Assembly: GCF_001190925.1 (NCBI RefSeq)
Contig: NZ_CP011072.1
Coordinates: forward strand, 682,001 to 746,000
From: Azoarcus sp. CIB
GTDB lineage: Bacteria > Pseudomonadota > Gammaproteobacteria > Burkholderiales > Rhodocyclaceae
Length of the DNA stretch: 64,000 nt
Direction: 5' to 3'
Part shown: piece by piece, positions 38,725-48,202 of the stretch
How positions within the stretch are numbered: the first letter of the stretch is position 1
Layout: each line of letters starts with the position of its first letter
Notes under the pieces: model-generated
What the model was told of the DNA's origin: nothing
Seen by the model: the letters and a program-made list of their open reading frames with translations, nothing else
The model's database searches: none
Made by a program: the position numbers and the translations under genes

Positions 38725-41058
38725 ATGTCTATCAGCACCACCATCAAATCCATCCAGGACATCATGCGCAAGGACGTCGGCGTCGACGGCGACGCGCAGC
38801 GCATCGGTCAGCTGGTCTGGATGTTCTTCCTCAAGATCTACGACGACAAGGAAACCGAGTACGAGCTGCTCGACGACAACTACCGCTCCCCCATCCCCGA
38901 ACCGCTGCGCTGGCGCAACTGGGCGGCCAACGCCGAGGGGATGACCGGTGACGATCTGCTCGAATTCGTCAACAACGAGCTCTTCCCGAAGCTCAAGAAC
39001 CTCGAACCCAAGGGCAGCGACAAGCGCGGCTACGTGATCCGCGGCGTCTTCGAGGACGCCTACAACTACATGAAGTCCGGCCACCTGATGCGGCAGGTGA
39101 TCAACAAGATCCAGGGCGGCATCGACTTCAACAAGGCGCAGGACCGCCACCTCTTCGGCGACCTCTACGAACAGATCCTGCGCGACCTGCAGAACGCCGG
39201 CAACGCGGGCGAGTACTACACCCCGCGCCCGGTCACCCAGTTCATGGTCGACATGGTCGCCCCGCAGCTCGGCGAAAAGATCATGGACCCCGCCTGCGGC
39301 ACCGGCGGCTTCCTCACTTGCGCCATCGAAACCGTGCGCAAGCAGCACGTGAAGACCGTCGAGCAGGAACAACTGCTCCAGCAAAGCATCTCCGGCGTCG
39401 AGAAGAAGCCGCTGCCGCACCTGCTGTGCACCACCAACATGATCCTGCACGGCATCGACGTGCCGACCAACGTGCGCCACGACAACACCCTGTCGCGCCC
39501 GCTGCGCGACTACGGCCCGCGCGATCGCGTCGATGTCATCGTCACCAACCCGCCCTTCGGCGGCATGGAAGAGGACGGCATCGAGAACAACTTTCCGGCC
39601 AACTTCCGTACCCGTGAAACCGCCGACCTCTTCCTCGTGCTGATCATGCATCTCCTCAAGGACGGCGGCCGCGCCGCCGTGGTGCTGCCCGACGGCACGC
39701 TGTTCGGCGAAGGCATCAAGACGCGCATCAAGGAACAGCTGCTCGCCACCTGCAACCTGCACACCGTCGTGCGCCTGCCCAACGGTGTCTTCAACCCCTA
39801 CACCGGCATCAAGACCAACCTGCTTTTCTTCACCAAGGGCACGCCGACGAAGGAGGTCTGGTTCTACGAGCATCCCTACCCGGCGGGCTACAAGAGCTAC
39901 TCCAAGACCAAGCCGATGCGCATCGAGGAGTTCGCGGCGGAAAAGGCGTGGTGGGGCAATCGCGTCGAAAACGAATTCGCGTGGAAGGTCTCGGCCGACG
40001 ACATCAAGGCGCGCAACTACAACCTCGACATCAAGAACCCGCACAGCCCGGATCAAGTCAGCCACGATCCGGACGAGTTGTTGGCGAACTATGCGCAACT
40101 GCAAGCGCGGATCTCGCAGACGCGGGACCAGCTGAAGGCCGTCCTCGCCGCAGCACTGGAGGGCACCGTGGTCGGCACGCTCACCCAAAGCACTGCAGCA
40201 GCCGAACTCGCCGCCAACTGGCAGCGCCTCGCCGAACACTTCGACAGCCTCTTCACCACCGAATCCAGCCTCGACGCCCTCAAGCAAGCCATCCTGCAAC
40301 TGGCCGTCATGGGCAGGCTGGTGCCGCAAGACCCGAACGACGAACCGGCGAGCGGACTGCTCAATCGGATTGCGAAGGAACGGGCGCGGTTGGAGGCGGA
40401 GGGCATTTGCAAGAAGTCGAAGGCAATGCCCCTTGTGGATGAGGACGAGCAGCCGTTTGAATTGCCAACAAGTTGGGAGTGGGTTGCGTTCTCCGAAACG
40501 TGGGAAAGCTCATTCTATGGACCACGGTTCGGGACGGACGAATATGTTCCGGCAGGTGGCGTGCCAACAATTAGAACGACGGACATGCAGGATGGAATCG
40601 TGGTGATGAAACATCCTCCGTGCGTTAGCGTCTCCGCGGATAAGCTTTTGATGTACAAACTGAAGCATGGCGATCTTCTCGTAACTCGGTCGGGGAGCAT
40701 TGGAACGTTGGCGCTCTATGAGTCATTCGAACCTGCAATTCCAAGCGCCTATCTGATTCGCCTTAGATTTTTGTCCGGGCTGTTACCGAGATACGCAAAA
40801 CTGTTTCTTTTAGCGCCGCTAGGCCAAGGCTTACTTGGTCTCAACACCACATCGGTAGGCGTACCAAACGTCAGTGCTTCAAAGATGGCTGAGTTTCCAT
40901 TTCCGCTGCCACCCCTCTCCGAACAACACCGCATCGTCGCCAAAGTCGATGAACTGACGGCGCTCTGCGGCCGCCTCAAGGCCGAGCTCGCCGAGTCCCG
41001 TACCCGGCAGGCCCGCCTGTCCGCCACCCTGATCGAATCCGCCCTGCAAGCCGCCTGA
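38725..41058 (+). CDS. Fused type I methyltransferase-specificity protein with one TRD
   Basis: The 777-residue protein joins HsdM (about 1-480) to an HsdS part. The methylase has an N-terminal helical domain, DPACGTGGF at 188-196 for SAM and NPPFGG at 275-280 for catalysis. The S part has a conserved helix (LKQAILQLAVMGRLVPQD), one target-recognition domain (about 580-725) and a second conserved helix starting PLPPLSEQHRIVAKVDEL. Normal HsdS has two TRDs; here only one is present, so two copies would be needed for a bipartite, probably symmetric target. The TRD DNA (about 40440-40890) is visibly more AT-rich than the flanks, suggesting it was swapped in. Confidence 0.93.
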   Translation: MSISTTIKSIQDIMRKDVGVDGDAQRIGQLVWMFFLKIYDDKETEYELLDDNYRSPIPEPLRWRNWAANAEGMTGDDLLEFVNNELFPKLKNLEPKGSDKRGYVIRGVFEDAYNYMKSGHLMRQVINKIQGGIDFNKAQDRHLFGDLYEQILRDLQNAGNAGEYYTPRPVTQFMVDMVAPQLGEKIMDPACGTGGFLTCAIETVRKQHVKTVEQEQLLQQSISGVEKKPLPHLLCTTNMILHGIDVPTNVRHDNTLSRPLRDYGPRDRVDVIVTNPPFGGMEEDGIENNFPANFRTRETADLFLVLIMHLLKDGGRAAVVLPDGTLFGEGIKTRIKEQLLATCNLHTVVRLPNGVFNPYTGIKTNLLFFTKGTPTKEVWFYEHPYPAGYKSYSKTKPMRIEEFAAEKAWWGNRVENEFAWKVSADDIKARNYNLDIKNPHSPDQVSHDPDELLANYAQLQARISQTRDQLKAVLAAALEGTVVGTLTQSTAAAELAANWQRLAEHFDSLFTTESSLDALKQAILQLAVMGRLVPQDPNDEPASGLLNRIAKERARLEAEGICKKSKAMPLVDEDEQPFELPTSWEWVAFSETWESSFYGPRFGTDEYVPAGGVPTIRTTDMQDGIVVMKHPPCVSVSADKLLMYKLKHGDLLVTRSGSIGTLALYESFEPAIPSAYLIRLRFLSGLLPRYAKLFLLAPLGQGLLGLNTTSVGVPNVSASKMAEFPFPLPPLSEQHRIVAKVDELTALCGRLKAELAESRTRQARLSATLIESALQAA

Positions 41059-41060
41059 AT

Positions 41061-41801
41061 ATGTCCGAGCCGAGCGTCGTCATCGAAGAGGTCATGCGAC
41101 GCTCCCGTCAGGGCGTGACCGAACCCTTCATCTGTCGCGGTGATGACGGTTACATTTACTACGTGAAAGGCTTCGGCGCCGGGCGCCGCAGTCTGGTGTG
41201 CGAATGGGTCGCCGCGCAGCTGGCAACGCGTTTCGACCTCCCGATTGCAGACTACGCGCTCGCCGAAGTGCCGGCAGAGCTGATCGTTCCCGGTCAGACG
41301 CCCAACCTGCGCGATCTGGGCTGCGGCATCGTGTTCGCCTCTCGGGAGCTGCCACACGTCCAGGAGCTGAGCGTGACCACGCGCGCGCGGGTCGATGTCG
41401 GGCAGGCGTCCGATGTGCTCGTGTTCGACTGGTGGCTGAAGAACGAAGATCGCCACCTGACCGAGTTGGGTGGCAACCCGAACTTGCTGTGGGACGTTCA
41501 GGCCGGGCATCTGGCGGTGATCGATCACAACCAGGCCTTCGATCCGGATTTCGACGCGGCGCGTTTCCTCGATTCCCACGTCTTTGCGGACTGCTGGAAC
41601 AGGGTTGCGACCGACTTGGTCGAACAAGCGAAGTACCGCGAAAGGATGGAAAATGCCCTCGCGGATCTGGAAAGCATCCGTGATAGCATCCCCGATTCTT
41701 GGTGGTTCGTGGATGACGGCGTGCCGGCCAACGTAAGCTGGGACGAAATCGCCCGCTGCCTGGCCCGCTGCCACCGAGAAGACTTTTGGATCGCGCCATG
41801 A
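41061..41801 (+). CDS. HipA-like kinase-fold protein (HipA_2 type)
   Basis: This 246-residue protein has VFDWWLKNEDRHLTE (kinase-like catalytic NEDRH at 128-132) and LAVIDHNQAF (metal-binding-like DHN at 155-157). These features resemble the catalytic core of HipA-type Ser/Thr kinases without the usual N-terminal HipA region. An early YVKGFGAGRRSLVCEWVAA segment could correspond to the nucleotide-binding beta-strands and helix. It starts 2 bases after the HsdM-HsdS stop and overlaps the DUF3037 start by 4 bases. A toxin, regulator or signalling role is inferred only. Confidence 0.75.
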   Translation: MSEPSVVIEEVMRRSRQGVTEPFICRGDDGYIYYVKGFGAGRRSLVCEWVAAQLATRFDLPIADYALAEVPAELIVPGQTPNLRDLGCGIVFASRELPHVQELSVTTRARVDVGQASDVLVFDWWLKNEDRHLTELGGNPNLLWDVQAGHLAVIDHNQAFDPDFDAARFLDSHVFADCWNRVATDLVEQAKYRERMENALADLESIRDSIPDSWWFVDDGVPANVSWDEIARCLARCHREDFWIAP

Positions 41802-42631
41802 AGAAGTTCGCCTGCCATTACGCTTTGCTTCGTTTTCGTCCCTTTGTCGAGACGGGCGAATTCGCGAACGTCGGTGTCGTGTTGATGGCGCCTGCGACAC
41901 GCTTCTTCGGCTATCGACTGCTCACCCGTTACGGCCGCATCACGCAGTTCTTCCATCAGCTCGACCGTAAGGTCTACCTGCAGGGAAGGGCGCTATTCAA
42001 GCAGGAGATCGACCGCTTCGCAGGCGATCTCCGTCGCCTGGCCCTGGGTGATGGCCATACGACGCCCGACCTCGCTTTGGCCGATCATCTCTTTGCCGAG
42101 TTTGTCCGCCCGCGCGAGGCGATGCTCCAGTTCGACGACCAGCGCATCGTTTTGGCCGATGACCCTCAGGTCAAGCTCGATGCGCTCTTCGATCATTACA
42201 TCGAGCGTAATTTCGTGACCAAGGAGTATCAGGAGCGCCTCCTTGAGAGCATGGTCAGGAGGCTCTTGGTCGGGCAACGTCTCGGAGCGGCATATCGGGC
42301 CGAGAAGATCGGTAACGCGGATTTCACCGTGAACTTCCCGTTCGTGCGCCTGCAGGCAGGGCGCCCGGAGCGCGTCATCAAACCGTTGTATCTCGCTCAG
42401 GATGACACCACCAAGCTCCTGACGCATGGCGGTCAGTGGGTGGACAAGGTGCGGCGGCTCGCGAAGCGAAATGCCCTGCCGGGAGCGGTCATGTTCCCCG
42501 TGAAGGCCCCGCCGCGCGACACGAAGCAGTACCAGGCCTACGACGAAATCCGCGAAGACCTCCAGGATGCGGGCGTCACCGTGGTCGCTGCGAACGACGA
42601 GAACTCGATCCTGCGCTTCGCGGCGGACTGA
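41798..42631 (+). CDS. DUF3037 family protein
   Basis: The protein (277 residues) begins MKKFACHYALLRFRPFVETGEFANVGVVLM, the conserved opening of DUF3037 proteins. No catalytic motif is evident. The rest is mixed alpha/beta with charged helices. The ATG at 41798 overlaps the HipA-like gene stop by 4 bases, so both products are translated together and probably work together. DUF3037 genes commonly accompany HipA_2-type genes. It is the last gene of the island; 118 bases separate it from the tRNA-Met 3' end. Confidence 0.8.
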   Translation: MKKFACHYALLRFRPFVETGEFANVGVVLMAPATRFFGYRLLTRYGRITQFFHQLDRKVYLQGRALFKQEIDRFAGDLRRLALGDGHTTPDLALADHLFAEFVRPREAMLQFDDQRIVLADDPQVKLDALFDHYIERNFVTKEYQERLLESMVRRLLVGQRLGAAYRAEKIGNADFTVNFPFVRLQAGRPERVIKPLYLAQDDTTKLLTHGGQWVDKVRRLAKRNALPGAVMFPVKAPPRDTKQYQAYDEIREDLQDAGVTVVAANDENSILRFAAD

Positions 42632-42705
42632 TCTCCGCCTTCGCTCCAGTTGGACGCAGCCGGATCTTCCTCGATCTCGCTGCGACCAGATATCGACCAG
42701 AAAGC

Positions 42706-42732
42706 AAAAAGGCCAACCCGGGTGGGTTGGCC
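42706..42732 (-). terminator. Intrinsic terminator of tRNA-Met
   Basis: On the minus strand GGCCAACCC and GGGTTGGCC make a 9-bp stem with a 4-base loop followed by TTTTT. It starts 17 bases after the tRNA CCA end. Confidence 0.88.
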
Positions 42733-42749
42733 TAAGTGCTTGAAGCTGT

Positions 42750-42826
42750 TGGTGGTGATGGGCGGAATCGAACCGCCGACCTATGGGTTATGAATCCATC
42801 GCTCTAACCGTCTGAGCTACATCACC
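42750..42826 (-). tRNA. tRNA-Met (anticodon CAT)
   Basis: The minus-strand sequence (77 nt) pairs GGTGATG with CATCACC in the acceptor arm and has anticodon loop GATTCATAACC with anticodon CAT. The T-arm contains GGTTCGATTCC and CCA is encoded. An elongator Met is likely; a CAT-Ile tRNA would need other identity elements. Its 3' end faces the accessory island. Confidence 0.95.
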
Positions 42827-42839
42827 GCGCGAGCCTGCT

Positions 42840-42869
42840 AATATAGCGGTTTGGGAAACCGCGCGTCAA
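42840..42869 (-). promoter_or_regulatory. Promoter of tRNA-Met
   Basis: On the minus strand TTGACG (42864-42869) and TATATT (42840-42845) are separated by 18 bases. Transcription would start a few bases before the tRNA 5' end at 42826. The element overlaps the leader of the divergent miaB gene. Confidence 0.65.
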
Positions 42870-42881
42870 CACCGAGTAACG

Positions 42882-44219
42882 ATGAAGAAGCTTTACATTC
42901 GCACCTTCGGGTGCCAGATGAACGAGTACGACTCCGACAAGATGGCGGACGTGCTCGGCGCGACCGAGGAACTGGTCAAGACCGACAACCCGGAAGAGGC
43001 TGACGTGATCCTCTTCAACACCTGTTCGGTGCGCGAGAAGGCGCAGGAGCGGGTGTTCCACGACCTCGGGCGGGTGAAGCACCTGAAGCAGGCGAATCCG
43101 AACCTCATCATCGGTGTCGGTGGCTGCGTTGCGAGCCAGGAGGGCGAGGCGATCGTCGCGCGCGCGCCCTACGTCGACATCGTGTTCGGCCCGCAGACCC
43201 TGCACCGCCTGCCGCAGCTCATCGCCGAGCGGCGCTACAGCGGCAAGTCGCAGGTCGATATCTCCTTCCCGGAGATCGAAAAGTTCGACAATTTGCCGCC
43301 CGCGCGCGTCGAGGGGGCGAGCGCCTTCGTCTCGATCATGGAAGGCTGTTCGAAGTACTGCACGTACTGCGTCGTGCCCTATACCCGTGGCGAAGAGGTG
43401 TCGCGGCCGCTCGAAGACATCCTGACGGAAGTCGCAGGTCTTGCCGGTCAGGGCGTGAAGGAAGTGACGCTGCTGGGCCAGAACGTCAATGCGTGGCGCG
43501 GGCCGATCACGAGGAAGGGCGGTGAGATGGGCGACTTCGCCTTCCTGCTCGAATGCGTCGCCGAGATCCCCGGCATCGAGCGCATGCGCTACACGACTTC
43601 GCACCCGCGCGAGATGACGCAGCGCGTGTTCGATGCCTACGCCAACATCCCGAAACTCGTGAGCCATCTGCACCTACCCGTGCAGTCGGGCTCGGACCGC
43701 ATCCTCGCGGCGATGAAGCGTGGTTACTCGGTGCTGGAGTTCAAGTCGGTGGTGCGCAAGCTGCGCGCCGCCCGCCCTGATCTCTCGCTGTCGTCGGACT
43801 TCATCGTCGGCTTCCCCGGCGAGACCGAGGAGGACTTCGAGAAGACGATGAAGCTGATCGAGGAGATCGGTTTCGACGCCTCGTTCAGTTTTGTTTTCAG
43901 CCCGCGCCCCGGCACGCCGGCGGCGGAGCTGGAAGACCCGGTGCCGCAGGAGACCAAGCTGCGCTGGCTCGCGCGTCTGCAGAAGCGCATCGACGAACAG
44001 GCGCAGGCGATCAGCCAGGCAATGGTCGGCCGCGTCGAGCGCGTGCTCGTCGAAGGGCGTTCGCGCAAGGACGAGAGCGAGCTCGCCGGGCGCACCGACA
44101 ACAACCGTGTCGTGAACTTCGCCGGCAATCCGCGCCTGATCGGGCAGTTCGTCGACCTGACGATCACCGCCGCCCTGCCGCACAGCCTGCGCGGCGAAAT
44201 CGTGACGAGAGAGATCTGA
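42882..44219 (+). CDS. miaB: tRNA-2-methylthio-N6-isopentenyladenosine37 synthase MiaB
   Basis: This 445-residue radical SAM methylthiotransferase has the UPF0004 domain with three cysteines ([22 protein letters not shown]), the radical SAM motif CSKYCTYC and a C-terminal TRAM domain ending near [10 protein letters not shown]. It adds a methylthio group to i6A37 of tRNAs. It is followed with no gap by phoH, ybeY and the corC-lnt gene, the usual order. Confidence 0.96.
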   Translation: MKKLYIRTFGCQMNEYDSDKMADVLGATEELVKTDNPEEADVILFNTCSVREKAQERVFHDLGRVKHLKQANPNLIIGVGGCVASQEGEAIVARAPYVDIVFGPQTLHRLPQLIAERRYSGKSQVDISFPEIEKFDNLPPARVEGASAFVSIMEGCSKYCTYCVVPYTRGEEVSRPLEDILTEVAGLAGQGVKEVTLLGQNVNAWRGPITRKGGEMGDFAFLLECVAEIPGIERMRYTTSHPREMTQRVFDAYANIPKLVSHLHLPVQSGSDRILAAMKRGYSVLEFKSVVRKLRAARPDLSLSSDFIVGFPGETEEDFEKTMKLIEEIGFDASFSFVFSPRPGTPAAELEDPVPQETKLRWLARLQKRIDEQAQAISQAMVGRVERVLVEGRSRKDESELAGRTDNNRVVNFAGNPRLIGQFVDLTITAALPHSLRGEIVTREI

Positions 44220-45200
44220 ATGGGCCGACCTACCGAAGTGGTGCTGGAGCCGCTGGACAACCAGCGGCTCGCCAACCTGTGCGGCGTGCTCGACGAGAAC
44301 CTGCGCCAGATCGAGACCGCCTACGACGTGACGATCGCCCGTCGCGGCGAGCGCTTCACGCTGCAGGGCGGGGCCGCGCAGGCGGCGCTCGCGGCCAAGG
44401 CGCTGCGCGAATTCTACGAGCAGGCGAACGAGCACTTGAGCGTCGATGACGTCCAGTTGGGGCTGATCGAGATCGCCAACCGTCGCCGTTCCGACCAGGC
44501 AGCCCCCGCGCTGATGACGCGCAAGACCGAGCTGCACGGCCGCACGCCGCGCCAGGTCGAGTACCTGCGCCATATCCAGGCGCACGACATCACCTTCGGC
44601 ATCGGCCCGGCAGGTACCGGCAAGACCTATCTCGCGGTCGCCAGCGCGGTCGATGCCTTCGAACGCCAGCTGGTCGAGCGCATCATCCTGACGCGTCCAG
44701 CGGTGGAGGCCGGCGAACGCCTCGGTTTCCTGCCGGGCGATCTTGCGCAGAAGGTCGACCCGTACCTGCGCCCGCTCTACGACGCCCTCTACGACCTGAT
44801 GGGCTTCGATCGCGTCGCCAAACTCTTCGAGCGCGGCAGCATCGAGATCGCGCCGCTCGCCTTCATGCGCGGGCGCACGCTCAACCACGCCTTCATCATC
44901 CTCGACGAGGCGCAGAACACGACGCCCGAGCAGATGAAGATGTTCCTCACCCGCATCGGCATCGGCGCGAAGGCCGTCGTCACCGGCGACCTCACTCAGG
45001 TCGACCTGCCGCGCGGCCATCGCAGCGGCCTGCTGGAGGCGCGCGAGGTGCTCGCCGCCGTGCGCGGCATCGCCTTCACCGAGTTCCAGAAGGAAGACGT
45101 CGTGCGTCACCCCCTGGTCGCGCGCATCGTCGAGGCCTACGACAACCAGGCGACGCGCGCGGCGATGCAGGCCGCGCTCGCCAAGAAGGATCAGGCCTGA
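44220..45200 (+). CDS. ybeZ: PhoH-like ATPase YbeZ
   Basis: The 326-residue protein has an N-terminal segment of about 100 residues, then the PhoH domain with Walker [12 protein letters not shown], Walker [12 protein letters not shown] and GDLTQVDLP. It is an NTPase that works with the RNA nuclease YbeY encoded next to it. Its ATG follows the miaB stop directly and its stop overlaps ybeY by one base. Confidence 0.95.
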   Translation: MGRPTEVVLEPLDNQRLANLCGVLDENLRQIETAYDVTIARRGERFTLQGGAAQAALAAKALREFYEQANEHLSVDDVQLGLIEIANRRRSDQAAPALMTRKTELHGRTPRQVEYLRHIQAHDITFGIGPAGTGKTYLAVASAVDAFERQLVERIILTRPAVEAGERLGFLPGDLAQKVDPYLRPLYDALYDLMGFDRVAKLFERGSIEIAPLAFMRGRTLNHAFIILDEAQNTTPEQMKMFLTRIGIGAKAVVTGDLTQVDLPRGHRSGLLEAREVLAAVRGIAFTEFQKEDVVRHPLVARIVEAYDNQATRAAMQAALAKKDQA

Positions 45201-45685
45201 TGATCGACTCCCCCCCGCAGCTTGCGCTGACCATCCAGAAGGCTATCGGCAAGGCCAACCGCGACAACGCGCCGTCCTCCGGCGACGTGCGCCGCTGGGC
45301 ACAAGCCGCACTGCAGGGCGGCGATGCCGAAGTCACGGTGCGCCTCGTCGGCGCGACCGAGGGGCGCGAGCTCAACCGCGACTTCCGTGGCAAGGACTAC
45401 GCGACCAACGTCCTGACCTTCGTCTATGGTGAAGGCGAGGGCATGTCCGGCGACGCGCCGCTCGTGGGCGATCTCGTGCTGTGCGTGCCGGTCGTCGTGC
45501 GCGAGGCCGTCGAGCAGAGCAAGCCGCTGGCCGCGCATTTCGCGCACCTCATCGTGCATGGCATGCTGCACCTGCAGGGCTACGACCATGAGGACAGCGA
45601 CGAAGCCGAGGAAATGGAGGCACTGGAAACACGGATTCTCGCCGAACTGGGCTATCCTGACCCCTACGCCGAACGATCCGCCTGA
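45200..45685 (+). CDS. ybeY: Endoribonuclease YbeY (rRNA maturation factor)
   Basis: At 161 residues it matches YbeY, with the zinc motif [16 protein letters not shown], whose three His bind metal. It also has [18 protein letters not shown] upstream. YbeY matures the 16S rRNA 3' end and checks ribosome quality. It is coupled to ybeZ by a one-base overlap. Confidence 0.95.
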   Translation: MIDSPPQLALTIQKAIGKANRDNAPSSGDVRRWAQAALQGGDAEVTVRLVGATEGRELNRDFRGKDYATNVLTFVYGEGEGMSGDAPLVGDLVLCVPVVVREAVEQSKPLAAHFAHLIVHGMLHLQGYDHEDSDEAEEMEALETRILAELGYPDPYAERSA

Positions 45686-45697
45686 CCCGCCCGACAT

Positions 45698-48061
45698 ATG
45701 GACCCCGCATCACCCCGACCTAGTCTGCTCGAACGCCTCTCCGCGCTGCTGTCGCGCGAACCCGAGGACCGCGAGGAGCTGCTGGCCCTGCTGCATGCGG
45801 CCTTCGAACGCAACCTGCTCGATGCCGATGCGCTGGCGATCATCGAAGGCGCGCTGCAGATGTCCGAACTGCAGGTTGGTGACGTCATGATCCCGCGCGC
45901 GCAGATGGACATCATCCGTCTCGACGACCCGCTCGACAGCATCGCCGCGCACGTCGTCGACACCGGCCACTCGCGCTTTCCGGTCGGTGACAACAAGGAC
46001 GATATCGTCGGCATCTTCCTCGCCAAGGACCTGCTGCGCTACTACGCGGGCCGCGACTTCGACATGCCCTCGCTGCTGCGTCCGGCCGTGTTCGTGCCTG
46101 AATCGAAGCGCCTGAACGTGCTGTTGCGCGAGTTTCGCGTCAGCCGCAACCATATGGCCATCGTTGTCGACGAGTACGGCAGCGTCGCCGGCCTCGTCAC
46201 GATCGAGGACGTGCTCGAGCAGATCGTCGGCGACATCGAGGACGAGTTCGACCGGCTCGAGCCCAGCGACAACATCCAGCTCGACGCGGACGGCCGCTAC
46301 CGCGTCCGCGCCACGACCGAAATCGGCGAGTTCAACGCCGCCTTCGGCTGCGACTTCAGCGACGCCGAGGTCGACACCGTGGGCGGCTTGCTCATCTGCC
46401 AGCTCGGCCGCCTGCCGCGGCGCGGCGAAGTGGTGATGCTCGGCAAGCTGCGCGTCACCGCGCTGCGCGTCGACGGCCGGCGCGTGCATACCCTGCTGGT
46501 GCAGCCCGTCGCCGGAAACGGCCGAAGCGTGACCGGTCGCGTGCGGGACTCGGGCGCCGCTCCGGCGCGCGGGCGGTTGGGCGGCCTGCTGGCGGCGCTG
46601 CTCGCCGGTGGCGCATCGGTCTTCGCCTTTGAACCCTTCGGAATCTTTCCGCTGGCGGTCCTGAGCCTCGCCGTTCTGGCGGGCCTCGCCGCCCGCGAAT
46701 CCCGCACCCGCGGCGGATTCGCACTCGGTTTCGCGTGGGGCCTGGGCGCTTTCCTTGCCGGCGTGTCGTGGCTTTACGTTGCCCTGAACCGCTACGGTGG
46801 CATGCCGATGCCGCTCGCCGCGTTCGCGATCCTGCTCTTCAGCGCCTATCTCGCGCTCTTCCCGGCCGCGGTCGGGGCGCTGTTCGTGCGCTTCGGCCGT
46901 GGTGCCGCATGGCGCCGCGCGCTCCTCTTCGCCGGGCTGTGGATCGGCGCCGAGGCGCTGCGCGGCTGGCTGTTCACCGGTTTCCCGTGGCTCGCGCTCG
47001 GCTACTCGCAGACCCCGCCCAGCCCGCTCGCCGGGTACTTGTCCGTGCTGGGCGTGTATGGCGTCGGCGGTTTCGTCGCCTTTGTTGCGGCGCTGGTCGC
47101 CCTCACGCCGTGGCGCAGTGCGCGCCCGGCCGCGGTGACGCTCGGCGCGATCCTCGTCCTGTGCGGGCTCGGTTACGGCCTCGGTCGCGTCGCCTGGACC
47201 GCACCCACCGGCAAGCCGCTCGAAGTCGCGCTGATCCAGACCAACATCGAGCAGGGGCTGAAGTGGCGGCCCGAACTGCTGTCGGACTGGCTGGACGGCA
47301 ACGCGCGCCTCGTGCGCGAGCATCCCGCGGATCTCGTCGTGCTGCCCGAGACGACGCTGCCGCTGCTTGCCGACCGGCTGCCGGACGGTTACCTCGAAGA
47401 TCTCGCCGCGCCGGTTGCGGCGCGCGGTGGCGACCTGGTGTTCGGCGTGTTCCTGCGCGACGCCCGCGGCGCGATCTATAACGCCGCGCTGAGCCTCGGT
47501 GCGTCGCCCTCGCAGACCTACGCAAAGCAGCACCTCGTACCCTTCGGCGAATACTCGCCGCCGTTCTTCGGCTGGTTCTACGAGCTGGTCGATATCCCGA
47601 TGTCGGATCAGACGCGCGGCGCACCCGACCAGCCGCCGCTGCGTCTTGGCGACCAGCGCGTCGCGATCAACATCTGCTACGAGGACCTCTTCGGCCGCGA
47701 GTTGATCCGCAGCCTGCCCGAGGCGACGCTGATGCTGAACCTGTCGAACCTCGCGTGGTACGGCGACTCCTTCGCCCAGCCCCAGCACCTGCAGATCGCC
47801 CGCGTGCGCGCGATGGAAACCGGGCGCCCGATGCTGCGCTCCACCAACACCGGCATGACGGCGCTGGTGCAGCCCGACGGCCGCGTCGCCGACGTGCTGC
47901 CCCCCTTCACGCGGGGTGCGCTGAGCCTGTCGGTACAGGGCTACGAAGGGCTCACCCCTTATGTGCGCTGGGGCGACTCCGCCGCGCTGCTGCTCGCCGC
48001 GCTGGCGCTCCTTGTCGCTGGGCGCAAGCGCCGGAAGACGGGCGCCGGAAGCGGGATCTGA
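45698..48061 (+). CDS. CorC-apolipoprotein N-acyltransferase fusion (CorC-Lnt)
   Basis: One 787-residue open frame joins two proteins usually encoded by adjacent genes. Residues 1-280 are CorC/YbeX: a CBS pair with GDVMIPRAQMDII and VVDEYGSVAGLVTIEDVLEQIVGDI, then a CorC_HlyC domain ending near VHTLLVQPV. Residues from about 285 are Lnt: about seven membrane helices, then a nitrilase domain with Glu in LPETTLP, Lys in AKQHLVPFGEY and Cys in NICYEDLFG. Lnt adds the third acyl chain to lipoproteins. In-frame GTGs at 46529 and 46541 could start a separate Lnt of about 510 residues, but no stop ends CorC first. Confidence 0.85.
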   Translation: MDPASPRPSLLERLSALLSREPEDREELLALLHAAFERNLLDADALAIIEGALQMSELQVGDVMIPRAQMDIIRLDDPLDSIAAHVVDTGHSRFPVGDNKDDIVGIFLAKDLLRYYAGRDFDMPSLLRPAVFVPESKRLNVLLREFRVSRNHMAIVVDEYGSVAGLVTIEDVLEQIVGDIEDEFDRLEPSDNIQLDADGRYRVRATTEIGEFNAAFGCDFSDAEVDTVGGLLICQLGRLPRRGEVVMLGKLRVTALRVDGRRVHTLLVQPVAGNGRSVTGRVRDSGAAPARGRLGGLLAALLAGGASVFAFEPFGIFPLAVLSLAVLAGLAARESRTRGGFALGFAWGLGAFLAGVSWLYVALNRYGGMPMPLAAFAILLFSAYLALFPAAVGALFVRFGRGAAWRRALLFAGLWIGAEALRGWLFTGFPWLALGYSQTPPSPLAGYLSVLGVYGVGGFVAFVAALVALTPWRSARPAAVTLGAILVLCGLGYGLGRVAWTAPTGKPLEVALIQTNIEQGLKWRPELLSDWLDGNARLVREHPADLVVLPETTLPLLADRLPDGYLEDLAAPVAARGGDLVFGVFLRDARGAIYNAALSLGASPSQTYAKQHLVPFGEYSPPFFGWFYELVDIPMSDQTRGAPDQPPLRLGDQRVAINICYEDLFGRELIRSLPEATLMLNLSNLAWYGDSFAQPQHLQIARVRAMETGRPMLRSTNTGMTALVQPDGRVADVLPPFTRGALSLSVQGYEGLTPYVRWGDSAALLLAALALLVAGRKRRKTGAGSGI

Positions 48062-48114
48062 CCCCGGCGTGCGCGGCGTTTCGCCCGCGAGACGAGCTAT
48101 TTCCGGCGGGGAAC

Positions 48115-48144
48115 TTCGCCCTGTCGCCGGAATGCCATTAAAAT
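48115..48144 (+). promoter_or_regulatory. Putative promoter for glyQ-glyS-gmhB-plsC
   Basis: TTCGCC (48115-48120) and TAAAAT (48139-48144) are 18 bases apart. They lie in the 141-base gap after the CorC-Lnt gene and about 60 bases before the glyQ start. Confidence 0.4.
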
Positions 48145-48202
48145 CCACTCTTTGCGTCCGCTGCGCGGCGCCCTTGTCGTCGCCTACTGCTGTCGAGAGA
48201 CC

